Of a stretch of 64,000 nucleotides of DNA, positions 33,519 through 43,055 are shown piece after piece. Source of the DNA: Pseudarthrobacter sulfonivorans (lineage in GTDB: Bacteria > Actinomycetota > Actinomycetes > Actinomycetales > Micrococcaceae); the NCBI RefSeq assembly GCF_014712225.1, contig NZ_JACXBW010000019.1, positions 1-64,000 of the forward strand, in the 5' to 3' direction. The stretch's first letter is position 1, and each line of letters opens with the position of its first letter. The notes beneath the pieces were generated by a model. That model ran no database searches. It had not been told where the DNA came from and was given only the letters and a program-made list of their open reading frames with translations. A program made the translations under genes and the position numbers.

Positions 33519-34670
33519 ATGGTCCTTGATACAGCAACGCTGAGGATCGCCTTCGGCGTGATGGCCCTGGTGCTGGGACTGCTGTTTTACTTTTCGTCCT
33601 ACCGGACCACGCGCTCCCCGTACAGCGGCTGGTGGTGCCTCGCGCTGGTGTTCTTCCTCGGCGGCTCCGCCGCCTTCCTGCTTAACGGCACCGCCCACCA
33701 GTGGTGGGCCAACATCCTAGGCAACGTCCTGCTGGTCCATGGCGGTGTAGCCGTCTGGGCAGGTGCGCGCTCGCTTCGGGAGGTGCCGCCGAAACGCTGG
33801 GTATTCACAGGGGTGCCGGTGGTCACCCTGGTGGCTACCGCCGTCGACAATCCCGGCACCAACGTCTGGGCGGGCGGTGCAGTTTTCCTCGCCGCTATGT
33901 GCCTGACGCTGGGGCTGGCATCGCAGGAGCTCTGGCGGCTGGAGCCGGGCTATTCGCGTGTCCGCGTGCCGATGGCTGCCGCGGCCGCGGTGATGACCGT
34001 TTTCTATTTCGCCAGGCTGGTGTTCTTCCTGCTGGATGGCCAGAACGGTCCCATTTTTGTCACCTACTTCGGGTCCGCAGTGACCACCATGGTCACCATG
34101 GTGCTGCTGGTGGTGGTGTCCTTCAGCATGGCCGGTTTGAGCACGGAGCAGCAGACCCGCGCCCTGCGGATGGTGGCCACCCGCGATGACCTTACCGGGC
34201 TGCTCAACCGCAAAGCCTTCCTGGACCTCGCGGCCGGGCTGCTCAAGGACCGCGCCGTCACGCAGGGAACGGGTGCCCTGATCCTCGCGGACCTGGACAA
34301 TTTCAAGGCCGTCAACGACACCCATGGCCATGCTGCCGGCGACGTCGCCCTGCAGGCCTTCGCCGCGGCCTGCCAGGATACCGTCCGGTCAACGGACCTC
34401 GTGGGCAGGTACGGCGGGGAAGAGTTCGTCCTCCTGATTCCGGGCGGGTCAGCCGTTCGCGCCGAGCACATGGCGGAGGAAATCAGCCGCCGCCTCGCCC
34501 AGGTCCCCACTGCCGACGGACTTGAGATGCCCACCGTCAGCTACGGCGTTGCACTGTACGACGCCGGGACCTCCGACGTGGAAGACCTCATCGCCGCCGC
34601 GGATGAGGCCCTCTATACGGCCAAGTCCCTGGGCCGGAACCGCACCGTCCACAGCGACCGCCGCCGCTGA
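33519..34670 (+). CDS. Membrane diguanylate cyclase (GGDEF)
   Basis: A 383-residue enzyme that makes cyclic di-GMP from two GTP. Six to seven membrane helices fill about 5-205 with no recognisable periplasmic domain. A linker is followed by the GGDEF domain at about 215-380, with DDLTGLLNRKAF, DLDNFKAVNDTHGHAAGD and the active signature GRYGGEEFVLL. The inhibitory-site RxxD five residues before the signature is VRSTDLVG, also matching. The ATG at 33519 has GGGGGAA upstream; the longer frame is not supported. No EAL domain or partner gene lies nearby. Confidence 0.9.
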   Translation: MVLDTATLRIAFGVMALVLGLLFYFSSYRTTRSPYSGWWCLALVFFLGGSAAFLLNGTAHQWWANILGNVLLVHGGVAVWAGARSLREVPPKRWVFTGVPVVTLVATAVDNPGTNVWAGGAVFLAAMCLTLGLASQELWRLEPGYSRVRVPMAAAAAVMTVFYFARLVFFLLDGQNGPIFVTYFGSAVTTMVTMVLLVVVSFSMAGLSTEQQTRALRMVATRDDLTGLLNRKAFLDLAAGLLKDRAVTQGTGALILADLDNFKAVNDTHGHAAGDVALQAFAAACQDTVRSTDLVGRYGGEEFVLLIPGGSAVRAEHMAEEISRRLAQVPTADGLEMPTVSYGVALYDAGTSDVEDLIAAADEALYTAKSLGRNRTVHSDRRR

Positions 34671-34794
34671 GCCCTGTCCGCCGGCGAACCCAGGACCAGC
34701 CGTTCGGCGGGTTTGATGGAATCAGGGTTGCCGTTCTGGGAGCATGGCGGGGAGGCGCTTGCAGGTAGGGCCGCGAGGATAAGGACACATTGAC

Positions 34795-35997
34795 GTGGGC
34801 GAACGCATTGGAATCATCGGTGGGGGCATTGTGGGCATCGCCCTGGCGCGTGCCCTCCTGCAGCGCGGACTCGGGGAGGTCACCGTCTTCGAGAAGGAGC
34901 ACCGGCTGGCTGCGCACCAGACCGGCCACAACTCAGGTGTTGTGCACGCCGGCCTGTACTACGCGGCGGGATCCCTGAAGGCCCGGCTGTGCGTATCGGG
35001 CCGGGAAGCCCTCCGGGAGTACTGCCAGGACAAGAACCTGCCTTACCGGGAAGTGGGCAAGTTGGTAGTAGCCGTGGATGAATCGGAACTGCCGGCGCTG
35101 GCCGAAATCGAAAAGAAGTCCAGGGCAAACGGGGTGCCGGACCTGGCCCGCATCGACGATGCTGCACGGCTGCGGGACATCGAGCCACACGCGGCGGGGG
35201 TTGCGGCGGTCCACTCGCCGCACACCGCCGTCGTCGATTTTGCGGCGATCACCGAAGCGATGGCGCAGGACGTGAGGGCGGCCGGCGGTGCCATCCTGCT
35301 CGGGCAGGAGGTGGTGGGGATCGCAGTGGACGGCGGCAAGGTGCGTGTCCGGACCCCCGTGTCCGAGCAGGTTTTTGACCGGCTGATCGCCTGCGCCGGT
35401 CTGCAGTCCGACGTCGTTGCGCGCCTGCTGGGTGCCGACCCGTCACCGAAAATCCTGCCGTTCCGGGGCGAGTACTGGTCACTGAATCCGGAGCGGAACA
35501 GCCTGGTGAACGGGATGATCTATCCGGTCCCGGACCCGCGATTCCCGTTCCTCGGGGTGCACTTTACCCGCGGTGTCTACGACGACGTCCACGTGGGGCC
35601 GAACGCCGTTCCCGCGCTGGCACGCGAGGGCTACGGCTGGTTGTCGGTCTCGGCGAAGGACACCTGGGACTCACTGCGGTGGCCCGGGGCTGGCGCGTTG
35701 GCCAAGAAGCACTGGCGCATGGGCGTGGACGAAATCAGCGGCTCGCTGGTCAAGGCCATCTACTTCCGCAAAGCCCGGCGCTTCATCCCTGAGCTCGAGA
35801 TGTCCGACCTGACGGCCAAGACGGCAACAGGTGTGCGGGCGCAGGCGTGGGGCCGGGACGGTTCGCTGCTGGACGACTTTGCGGTGGAACAGGTGGGCCC
35901 CGTGACGCTGCTGCGGAACGCGCCTTCGCCGGCGGCCACATCCTGCATGGCCATCGCCGACCACCTTGTGGAGAACTACCTGCAGGTACGGGCCTGA
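34795..35997 (+). CDS. lhgO: L-2-hydroxyglutarate oxidase
   Basis: A 400-residue FAD enzyme of the DAO family matching LhgO (YgaF). The FAD site RIGIIGGGIVGIALARALLQ lies at 4-23, followed by the conserved HQTGHNSGVVHAGLYY near 41-56 and KARLCVSGREAL. The C-terminal FAD loop is near 370-390. It oxidises L-2-hydroxyglutarate to 2-oxoglutarate, feeding electrons to the respiratory chain or to oxygen, and repairs a metabolic by-product. The start is GTG with AAGGA upstream. It is monocistronic and convergent with the SulP gene. Confidence 0.92.
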   Translation: MGERIGIIGGGIVGIALARALLQRGLGEVTVFEKEHRLAAHQTGHNSGVVHAGLYYAAGSLKARLCVSGREALREYCQDKNLPYREVGKLVVAVDESELPALAEIEKKSRANGVPDLARIDDAARLRDIEPHAAGVAAVHSPHTAVVDFAAITEAMAQDVRAAGGAILLGQEVVGIAVDGGKVRVRTPVSEQVFDRLIACAGLQSDVVARLLGADPSPKILPFRGEYWSLNPERNSLVNGMIYPVPDPRFPFLGVHFTRGVYDDVHVGPNAVPALAREGYGWLSVSAKDTWDSLRWPGAGALAKKHWRMGVDEISGSLVKAIYFRKARRFIPELEMSDLTAKTATGVRAQAWGRDGSLLDDFAVEQVGPVTLLRNAPSPAATSCMAIADHLVENYLQVRA

Positions 35998-36004
35998 GCC
36001 CGCG

Positions 36005-37543
36005 TCAGTTCAGCTTCCCCGCCAGCCGTTCGCGCATCTGGATGCTGGCGGAGTTCAGTCCGATCAGTTCCACTTCGCGGCCGTGCCGGCGGTACTTTTC
36101 CGTGACGGCATCCAGCACCGCGATGGTTGATGCGTCCCAGAGGTGCGAGGCGTGCAGGTCCACCACCACCCGGGCGATGTCCGCCCCGGCGTCCAGGGCG
36201 TATTCGAACTGGGTGTAGAGGTCGTTAGAGGAGGCGAAGAACAGCTCGCCGTCCACGGTGTATGTGGCCACGTTTTCGCCGTTAAGTTCGACGACGGTCC
36301 GCTCCACCGTGGCGAAATGCGCGACCCGCCGGGCGAACAGGGCCATGGCTGCCAGCACCCCGGCGCCGACTCCGATAGCCAGGTTGTGGGTGGCTGAGAC
36401 CACTGCGACGGTGATGAGCATAACGGCGGTCTCGGACCTGGGCATCCGGCGCAGGGTCCGCGGGGCGATGGAGTGCCAGTCGAAGGTGATGGCCGAAACG
36501 AAGATCATGACGGCCACGAGCGCGGCCATGGGGATCATGCCCACCACGTCGCCGAGCGTCACCACGAGGACCAGCAGGAAGACGCCGGCCAGGAACGTGG
36601 ATACGCGGCTCCGTGCGCCGGAGCCCTTGACGTTGATCATGGTCTGGCCGATTACCGCGCAGCCGCCCATGCCGCCGAAGAAGCCCGTGACGATGTTGGC
36701 CACGCCCTGGCCCCAGGACTCGCGGGTCTTGTTGGAGCGGGTGTCCGTGATGTCGTCCACCAGCTTGGCGGTCATCAGCGATTCCAGCAGCCCCACCAGC
36801 GCCATCGAGAGCGAGAACGGGGCAATGACCTGGAACGTCTCCCACGTCAGGGGGACGTTGGGGATGAACAGGGACGGCAGGCTCTCCGGCAGCTGGCCCT
36901 TGTCCTGGACGGTGGGGACGTCCACGCCGGCGATGACGGCAAACAGGGTGAGCACCACGATGGCCACCAAAGGTGAGGGCACCGCCGTCGTCATCCTGGG
37001 CAGTCCCACCACGATGACCAAGCCGACCGCCACGAGCGGATAGACCATCCACGGGACGCCGATCAGTTCGGGGAGCTGGGCCATGAACACCAGGATGGCC
37101 AGCGCGTTCACGAAGCCGACCATCACCGAACGCGGGATGAAGCGCATCAGCCGGGTCACGCCCAGGACGGCCAGCAGGATCTGGAAGACGCCGGCCAGGA
37201 TCACGGCCGCGATGAGGTGGTCCAGGCCATGGCTGCGCATCAGCGGTGCGATCACGAGGGCCACGGCACCGGTGGCGGCGGAGATCATGGCCGGCCGGCC
37301 GCCGACGAACGAGATGGTGACAGCCATGATGAAGGAGGCGAACAGGCCGATCCGCGGGTCGACGCCGGCGATCACCGAGAACGCGATCGCCTCCGGAATC
37401 AGCGCCAGCGCCACCACCAGGCCGGCGAGGGCCTCGGTCTTCAGCCGCCGCGGCGAACGTAATGTGGCGCGGACCGATTGGAGCTGCTGGGGCGTGCTGG
37501 TCCGGGCGTCAGGGACGCTTCGTACGGCCATGGCGGGGTCCAA
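36005..37543 (-). CDS. SulP-family anion transporter with STAS domain
   Basis: A 512-residue SLC26/SulP transporter. A transmembrane core with 12-14 segments spans about 35-395, with VVALALIPEAIAFSVIAGVD, ASFIMAVTISFVGGRPAMIS and the SulP signature GGMGGCAVIGQTMINVKGSG. The cytoplasmic STAS domain is at about 405-505. Family members import sulfate, bicarbonate or dicarboxylates; the sequence does not decide which. The ATG at 37543 or one four codons later (37531) may be used. Single gene, 201 bases from the divergent mannosyltransferase. Confidence 0.88.
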   Translation of the reverse strand: MDPAMAVRSVPDARTSTPQQLQSVRATLRSPRRLKTEALAGLVVALALIPEAIAFSVIAGVDPRIGLFASFIMAVTISFVGGRPAMISAATGAVALVIAPLMRSHGLDHLIAAVILAGVFQILLAVLGVTRLMRFIPRSVMVGFVNALAILVFMAQLPELIGVPWMVYPLVAVGLVIVVGLPRMTTAVPSPLVAIVVLTLFAVIAGVDVPTVQDKGQLPESLPSLFIPNVPLTWETFQVIAPFSLSMALVGLLESLMTAKLVDDITDTRSNKTRESWGQGVANIVTGFFGGMGGCAVIGQTMINVKGSGARSRVSTFLAGVFLLVLVVTLGDVVGMIPMAALVAVMIFVSAITFDWHSIAPRTLRRMPRSETAVMLITVAVVSATHNLAIGVGAGVLAAMALFARRVAHFATVERTVVELNGENVATYTVDGELFFASSNDLYTQFEYALDAGADIARVVVDLHASHLWDASTIAVLDAVTEKYRRHGREVELIGLNSASIQMRERLAGKLN

Positions 37544-37744
37544 TCGTGCTGGTGAAGCGCACTTTGGCGGCTTCTGCCTTCGGGGAATGATGGGCCGCGC
37601 GCAGCTTCCTCAGGAAATGAGAGTGCGCGTCCGCCCCTACCAGTCTGGGGCACGCCGCATCCCAACTGCTAAAATGGCGTGGTTGTAGACCGGCCCATAG
37701 CTGGTCCGGCCAGCGCCGTAACGTAAGTAGGGGACCACACAGAC

Positions 37745-39364
37745 ATGACGGCAGGCGGTTCGCACCTGAGCACTTCGGAGACTTTCCCGGGCCCGTCGAA
37801 AAAGACGCCGGCCGGGACAGAGCTTTTGAAGTCCGCTGCGCCCGCCGCCGCGCCGCCGTCCAAGCGCCGCGCCTACATCGCCATCTGGCAGGGGTTCCTC
37901 GGCGCCCTGATGATGTTCGTGGGCTCCATCGGGACGGGCTGGATCGCCAACGGCTCACCCATGATCCGCCAGCCGGTGGTCATCGCGCTGCGAACCGAGG
38001 GCTGGGGCGTCACCCTTTCCACGGTCCTCCTCACGGTGGGAGCCATGCTGCTGATGCGCTCCTGGCTGCGGCTGGGCCAGCGCCTGGGGGACTGGGGCGA
38101 GCATTCCCTGCGGTCGGTGGTGATCGCCATCTCCGCGTGGTCCTTCCCCCTCCTGCTTGCCGTCCCGATTTTTTCCCGCGACGTTTATGCCTACACGGGG
38201 CAGGGACGGCTGGTCATGGAGGGGCAGAACCCATACGAGGTGGGCATCTCCACGCTCAGCAACTGGTTCTCCCTTGGTGCGGACCCCGCCTGGGCCGAAA
38301 ACAGGACGCCTTACGGGCCGTACTTCCTGTGGCTGGCCCGCGGTGTGGTGGGGCTGACCGGGGCCCAGCCTGACGCTTCCGTCTTTCTGTTCCGGCTGCT
38401 CGCCGGCGTCGGGGTGGTCCTCTGCGTCATCTACGTCCCGAAGCTCGCCGAACTGCACGGCATCAACGGCGCCCGGGCACTGTGGATCGCGGTGGCCAAC
38501 CCCCTCTTCCTGATCAGCTTCGTGGCCAGCGCGCACAACGACGCACTCATGGTGGGTCTCGCCGTCGCCGGTGTCTATTTCGCCGCGACGAAGCATTACC
38601 TCACCGGCATATTACTGGTCACGGCGTCCATCGGGATTAAACCGATCACCGTCCTGCTGCTCCCCTTCATCGGGGTCATGTGGGCCGGTCCTGCCGCGTC
38701 GTGGACGCGGAAGTTCCTGATGTGGGGCGCGACGGCGGGCATCAGCTTTGGCGTGCTGGTCCTCAGCGGCATCCCGTACAACCTTGGTCTGGGCTGGGTG
38801 TGGGCGATCATGGACCCGACGCCGGGGTACACGGGCTATTCGCCGTCGGGGTTCCTGGGGCAGCAGGTTGAGTTCCTCGGCAACGTGCTGGGGCTGCCCG
38901 GCGGCACGTTTGCGGACCTGTTGCGGACCGGGATGAAGTGGGCGGCGATCGGCCTGGTCCTGCTGCTGATGTTCCGCGGCGACTACTCGCGGGCGGTGCG
39001 CCGGCTAGCTTTGGCGTTCACCGCCGTCGTGATGCTTTCACCCATCATCCAGCCCTGGTACATCCTCTGGTTCCTGCCGTTCCTGGCGGTGACGGGCATC
39101 CGGAACGACTGGCAGATCCGGTGCCTGTACGTGGGCGTGACGTTCTTTGTGGTGTTCGGGGCGCAGGACCAGCTTTCGGTCTGGTCCTTTGTGGAGCTGC
39201 CGATTAGCGCGTCCTCGCTGGCGTTCGTGACGGCGCTGCTGTTCACGTTCTACCTGCTGGTCCTGGACATCCACACGCGGAAGCTGCTGATCGAGGGCAA
39301 GCCTCTGGACTGGGCCCGGCGGGCCTGGGGCTGGCTGCAGGAACAGCGGGCGGCGAGGAGCTGA
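37745..39364 (+). CDS. MptB-like alpha-1,6-mannosyltransferase (GT-C)
   Basis: A 539-residue multi-spanning GT-C glycosyltransferase that matches the MptB family of polyprenol-phosphate-mannose-dependent alpha-1,6-mannosyltransferases. These build the mannan core of lipomannan-type lipoglycans outside the membrane. About 13 helices are present. The first outer loop carries RDVYAYTGQGRLVMEGQNPY with the catalytic-type acidic pattern, and TPYGPYFLWLARGVVGLTG follows. A 40-residue cytoplasmic start precedes helix 1. Single gene; its substrate is inferred from the family. Confidence 0.82.
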   Translation: MTAGGSHLSTSETFPGPSKKTPAGTELLKSAAPAAAPPSKRRAYIAIWQGFLGALMMFVGSIGTGWIANGSPMIRQPVVIALRTEGWGVTLSTVLLTVGAMLLMRSWLRLGQRLGDWGEHSLRSVVIAISAWSFPLLLAVPIFSRDVYAYTGQGRLVMEGQNPYEVGISTLSNWFSLGADPAWAENRTPYGPYFLWLARGVVGLTGAQPDASVFLFRLLAGVGVVLCVIYVPKLAELHGINGARALWIAVANPLFLISFVASAHNDALMVGLAVAGVYFAATKHYLTGILLVTASIGIKPITVLLLPFIGVMWAGPAASWTRKFLMWGATAGISFGVLVLSGIPYNLGLGWVWAIMDPTPGYTGYSPSGFLGQQVEFLGNVLGLPGGTFADLLRTGMKWAAIGLVLLLMFRGDYSRAVRRLALAFTAVVMLSPIIQPWYILWFLPFLAVTGIRNDWQIRCLYVGVTFFVVFGAQDQLSVWSFVELPISASSLAFVTALLFTFYLLVLDIHTRKLLIEGKPLDWARRAWGWLQEQRAARS

Positions 39365-39441
39365 GGCAGCGGGCGGAGCTCGATTCTTGGCACTCTTGGC
39401 CACCAGACGGAACGGCCACGCTGCTGCCCTTCGGGCACCAG

Positions 39442-40134
39442 TCAGTTTGTCCGGCGATGGCCCGTCAGGCCGTGTTCGTACGCGAAGATGACGGCGTGTA
39501 CGCGGTCGCGCAGCCCGAGCTTCATCAGGATGCGTCCGACGTGGGTTTTCACCGTTGATTCCGCCACAAAGAGATCTTCCCCGATCTCGGTATTTGTGCG
39601 GCCGGCGGCGATGGCCAGGAGAATCTCCAGCTCCCTCGGTGTCAGGGCCGCTACTGCTTCGTCGCCTCCGGAGGGCGGACCGGAGGGGAGCCTTTGGCCG
39701 AAGAGATCCAGCATGCGGCGGCTGACCCTGGAGGAAATGGCGGCGTCTCCTGCGGCGACGGCTCTGATGGACGCGAGCAGCTCCGCGGGCCCGACATCCT
39801 TGAGCAGAAAGCCACTGGCGCCGGCCCGGAGTGCCGCGAACGCATACTCGTCCTGATCGAACGTGGTGAGGACGATGACCCGTGACTGCGGGCACTCGTC
39901 GACAATCAGCCGGGTCGCGGTTATGCCGTCCGTGTCCGGCATCCGCACATCCATCAAGACCACGTCCGGCGCCAGGCGGCGGCTCATGTCGACGCCGATC
40001 CTGCCGTCAGCGGCTTCGCCAACCACCTCGACCCCGTCCTGAGCGTCCAGCACCATGCGGAATCCCATTCGAACGAGTATCTGGTCATCAACCAGCAGCA
40101 CCCGAACGGGCCGCGTGGACGGGGCGGCTAGCAT
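39442..40134 (-). CDS. NarL/FixJ-family response regulator
   Basis: A 230-residue regulator. The receiver is at about 10-130: Asp16/Asp17, phosphorylated Asp62 in VVLMDVRMPDTDG, Thr in VLTTFD, Lys in FLLKDVG. The LuxR-type DNA-binding domain is at about 160-220: LTPRELEILLAIAAGRTNTE and AESTVKTHVGRILMKLGLRD. It overlaps the end of its kinase gene by seven bases and is the last gene of a three-gene minus-strand operon. Confidence 0.93.
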   Translation of the reverse strand: MLAAPSTRPVRVLLVDDQILVRMGFRMVLDAQDGVEVVGEAADGRIGVDMSRRLAPDVVLMDVRMPDTDGITATRLIVDECPQSRVIVLTTFDQDEYAFAALRAGASGFLLKDVGPAELLASIRAVAAGDAAISSRVSRRMLDLFGQRLPSGPPSGGDEAVAALTPRELEILLAIAAGRTNTEIGEDLFVAESTVKTHVGRILMKLGLRDRVHAVIFAYEHGLTGHRRTN

Positions 40135-41396
40135 GATGCTTCTTTAAGCGATGGGATGCGGGCGTCCACGCGCCACCCGCCGGAAGGGAGCGGGCCCGCG
40201 TTCACGGTGCCGCCGTAGAGTGCAACGCGCTCCCGCATTCCCTCGATGCCACGCCCGATGGTCTCGCCGGCCACGGCCGTCCGTACCCCGTCGTCGGTGA
40301 TGGACACCGTGGTCGCCGCCGCGGCGAACGCGACGTCAACGGTGACCTCTGTTGCTCCCCTCGCGTACTTCAGTGCGTTGGTGAGCCCTTCCTGGACGAC
40401 CCGGTAGCTAACCAGCTGGATCCCGGGGTCGGCGGGAGGGACCCCGGTCGAATGTAGGACCACCGGGAGGCCGGCTGAGCGGAAGAGTTCCATCAGTGCA
40501 GGCACGTCGCCCACGCCCGGGGAAGGCGCCACCGCACCGGGCCACTGCCCGCCGTCGCCATCGTGCAGGACGCCAAGCATCCGGCGCATATCCGTCACCG
40601 CTAAGCGCCCCGTCTCTGCGACCTGCCGCATGGCCTGGACGGCGCGGGCAGGATCAGTGGAGGCGATCTCCGCCGAACCGTGTGCCAACGAGATCATCAC
40701 AGCCAATCCGTGCGACACGATGTCGTGCATTTCCCGCGCGATGGCGTTGCGCTCCGCGGCCGCCGCGATGCTGGCCAGATGCTCCCGTTCACGCATCAGC
40801 CGGTCGGCGAGGTCCCTGAGGGCGGCCACATAAGCGCGCCGCGTGCGCACGTTCAGGCCGGCCAGTACCGCTATTACCAACGCAGCCATCGCTTGGACGG
40901 ACTGAGCGGGATCCATCGAGCGGGGCAGGAGAACCGCACCGAGAAGGAGGAAGGCGCAGGTCCCCAACAGGCCAAGTACGGCGCGCCGCGCCGGCCGGTA
41001 GACGGCGACGGCATACAGCGCCATGGCTGTCGATACGGCGGCGAAGCTCGCTGGGAGCGGGAACGTTATCAGCATGATGCCGGCGGTGGCGCCCAAGGCA
41101 ACCATCGGAGCTCGACGTCGAAACAACAGCGCGGTGCCGGAAATCACCACGGCGAGCCCGGAGAGGACCAGGCCTTCCGGCTCCCCCTGGTGAAAAACGA
41201 TGGCTGCCGCCATTGCAGGCACCGTGTATGAGGCGGCGACAAGGAGATCGGTCAAGCTCAGGCGGGAGCGCCCGTCCCGCTGTGGTGGCTCGGACGGCGA
41301 AGCCGGTAACGTCAAGGCCGGTCCCGGCAAAGCTGCCAGGCGTGCAGCGTCCCCCGTCTCGGTCATGCTCCGGACTCTACCGATCATGGAGTGCAT
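40128..41396 (-). CDS. NarL-type sensor histidine kinase
   Basis: A 422-residue kinase. Membrane helices lie at about 45-200 in pairs with almost no outside loop. The HisKA_3 His is in IAREMHDIVSHGLAVMISLA near 224, and the ATPase domain is at about 320-410 with VVQEGLTNALKYARGA, ITDDG and GIEGMRERVALYGG. The start at 41396 has AAGGA six bases upstream. It lies eight bases after the gene for a membrane protein with DJ-1/PfpI homology, which may act as its sensor or accessory. Partner of the following response regulator. Confidence 0.92.
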   Translation of the reverse strand: MHSMIGRVRSMTETGDAARLAALPGPALTLPASPSEPPQRDGRSRLSLTDLLVAASYTVPAMAAAIVFHQGEPEGLVLSGLAVVISGTALLFRRRAPMVALGATAGIMLITFPLPASFAAVSTAMALYAVAVYRPARRAVLGLLGTCAFLLLGAVLLPRSMDPAQSVQAMAALVIAVLAGLNVRTRRAYVAALRDLADRLMREREHLASIAAAAERNAIAREMHDIVSHGLAVMISLAHGSAEIASTDPARAVQAMRQVAETGRLAVTDMRRMLGVLHDGDGGQWPGAVAPSPGVGDVPALMELFRSAGLPVVLHSTGVPPADPGIQLVSYRVVQEGLTNALKYARGATEVTVDVAFAAAATTVSITDDGVRTAVAGETIGRGIEGMRERVALYGGTVNAGPLPSGGWRVDARIPSLKEASC

Positions 41397-41404
41397 CAGC
41401 GTCC

Positions 41405-42799
41405 TTACTTCGTCTGCTGCATGGATAGTGACAACGCGGGCGGTCCCTGAAGCGTTCGGCGGCGGATGGCGGTTCGAATCATAGCCGGGAGAGATGCGAT
41501 GAAAATGGCGGCCAGCAGGCCGAGAACCAGAAGGACAGGGACCCGGGCAGAGGAGGCTCCGGTCGGAAGATTCAGATGCGCGGCGGGATAGTCGATCATC
41601 TTGGCGGCCGACAGGGCGGTGTCGCGGCCGGCCTGCCGCGCCAGATATTCGAGGGCGGCATCGAAGCCGGGCTTCGCGTCCGAACCGCCCAAGGCATCCA
41701 CGGGCACACCGCGGGATGCGGCCCAGGCCCGTAGCTGCGGGTCAATATCCTGGTCCCTGGCCGCGCCGGGGGCGATGACCCGATCCACCGGAGGTGCCTC
41801 CAGTTCAGGGACGGTCAGGAGAACCATGCCGTGCTTGGTGGTGACTGTCTCCGCGGCGGCAACCGCCACCAACCGGGCGGCGAGGGACATGTTGTAGACC
41901 TCGAATGCGCTGGCGACATCGGTCTCGCCTACCCCGTTGACGAGCCCGAGCCCGATCGTCGGCCGAAGCCAGGGGACGAGGGCGTTGAGCCCGATGGGAA
42001 AGTCCGCAGCGGTGAAGGACTGGACCGGTATCGCCGGTGACGCCGCGGCGGACCAGTCCGGGTAGTTCATAAGGCGGCCGACACGTTCGGCTTCGTCAAC
42101 GCCTGCCAGGTCCGCCATGACCTTCAGCGCACCCGGGATGCCGGACGATACTCCGGCGGTAGTGGTGATCATACCGTCCTCAACAAACCGCAAACCTCCC
42201 GTCCACTGGACCTCGGGGTGGCTCTGCTTGAGGGCACCGAGACGGGACCAGTGGCTTGTCGCTGCATGCCCGTTGAGGAGACCAGTCCCGGCCAGAACCA
42301 TCGATCCGCTGCAGACGCCCAGTATGCGGGCGCCGCGACCGGATTGTTCCACGATCCAGTCGCGCATGGCGGCCTCCTCAGCGCCCTCCGGGGCTCCGAC
42401 AGCCGGAACAACCACCACGTCCGGCCGTCGGGCGGTACCCGACCGAACGTCGTCGAACGTGTACGTGGGAACTATCGCCGGGCCTCCGTCAACGGGGGCA
42501 GGGCCCGTCAAGGCAGCGACGGTATAGACGGAAAATTGCGGGGAGCTGGCAAACACTTCGTAGGGGGCCAGGACATCGCTCCCCACGGTGCCTGAGGAAC
42601 CCAGGACAACCGCTACAACTGTCGGGCCTGAGGAGGAAGGACGATTTGCCGGCCGGTCCTTGAAGTCCTGTGCTGATGGCCGGACGTGACTTTCCGCATC
42701 CGCCTTCCAAGCGCCGGCGAAAGCCAGCAGGGCCACCGTGAAGAGGAACAACCCGACCGAGAGAACGGGGTAAACGTAGCGTCTTGAGCGGGAAGCCAT
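41405..42799 (-). CDS. Membrane-anchored DJ-1/PfpI-domain protein
   Basis: A 464-residue protein with an N-terminal signal-anchor (about 8-30) and a C-terminal membrane helix (about 425-445), which would hold the middle outside the cell. That middle contains a DJ-1/PfpI (glutamine-amidotransferase-like) domain at about 58-220, with the nucleophile elbow GARILGVCSGSMVLAGTGLL and DVVVVPAVGAPEGAEE. A second, weaker PfpI-like segment follows at about 240-390. It resembles the ligand domain of GlxA/AraC-type regulators but has no DNA-binding part. It is transcribed with the kinase and regulator, so it is probably the sensory subunit of that system. Confidence 0.75.
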   Translation of the reverse strand: MASRSRRYVYPVLSVGLFLFTVALLAFAGAWKADAESHVRPSAQDFKDRPANRPSSSGPTVVAVVLGSSGTVGSDVLAPYEVFASSPQFSVYTVAALTGPAPVDGGPAIVPTYTFDDVRSGTARRPDVVVVPAVGAPEGAEEAAMRDWIVEQSGRGARILGVCSGSMVLAGTGLLNGHAATSHWSRLGALKQSHPEVQWTGGLRFVEDGMITTTAGVSSGIPGALKVMADLAGVDEAERVGRLMNYPDWSAAASPAIPVQSFTAADFPIGLNALVPWLRPTIGLGLVNGVGETDVASAFEVYNMSLAARLVAVAAAETVTTKHGMVLLTVPELEAPPVDRVIAPGAARDQDIDPQLRAWAASRGVPVDALGGSDAKPGFDAALEYLARQAGRDTALSAAKMIDYPAAHLNLPTGASSARVPVLLVLGLLAAIFIASLPAMIRTAIRRRTLQGPPALSLSMQQTK

Positions 42800-43055
42800 G
42801 GGTGAGTCTCGATTCCGTGTTGAGGAACGGGGTCGTCACCTTGTACGGCCCCGCCTTGCTCTTTCACGCTACGGATCGCCCGCCACATCTACATCGGCCC
42901 AAGGTACACACCCAAACAGGCGCGACCGGCACCTGGGTACTACGCGATCACACGCAGGAGCAGCACCACCAGGAGTTCGTTGCGGGCAGGGTGTAGCCAT
43001 GACCGGGTGGTCGCAGCCCATTCGCCATATGCCGGCATGCACGGACGAATCTTGT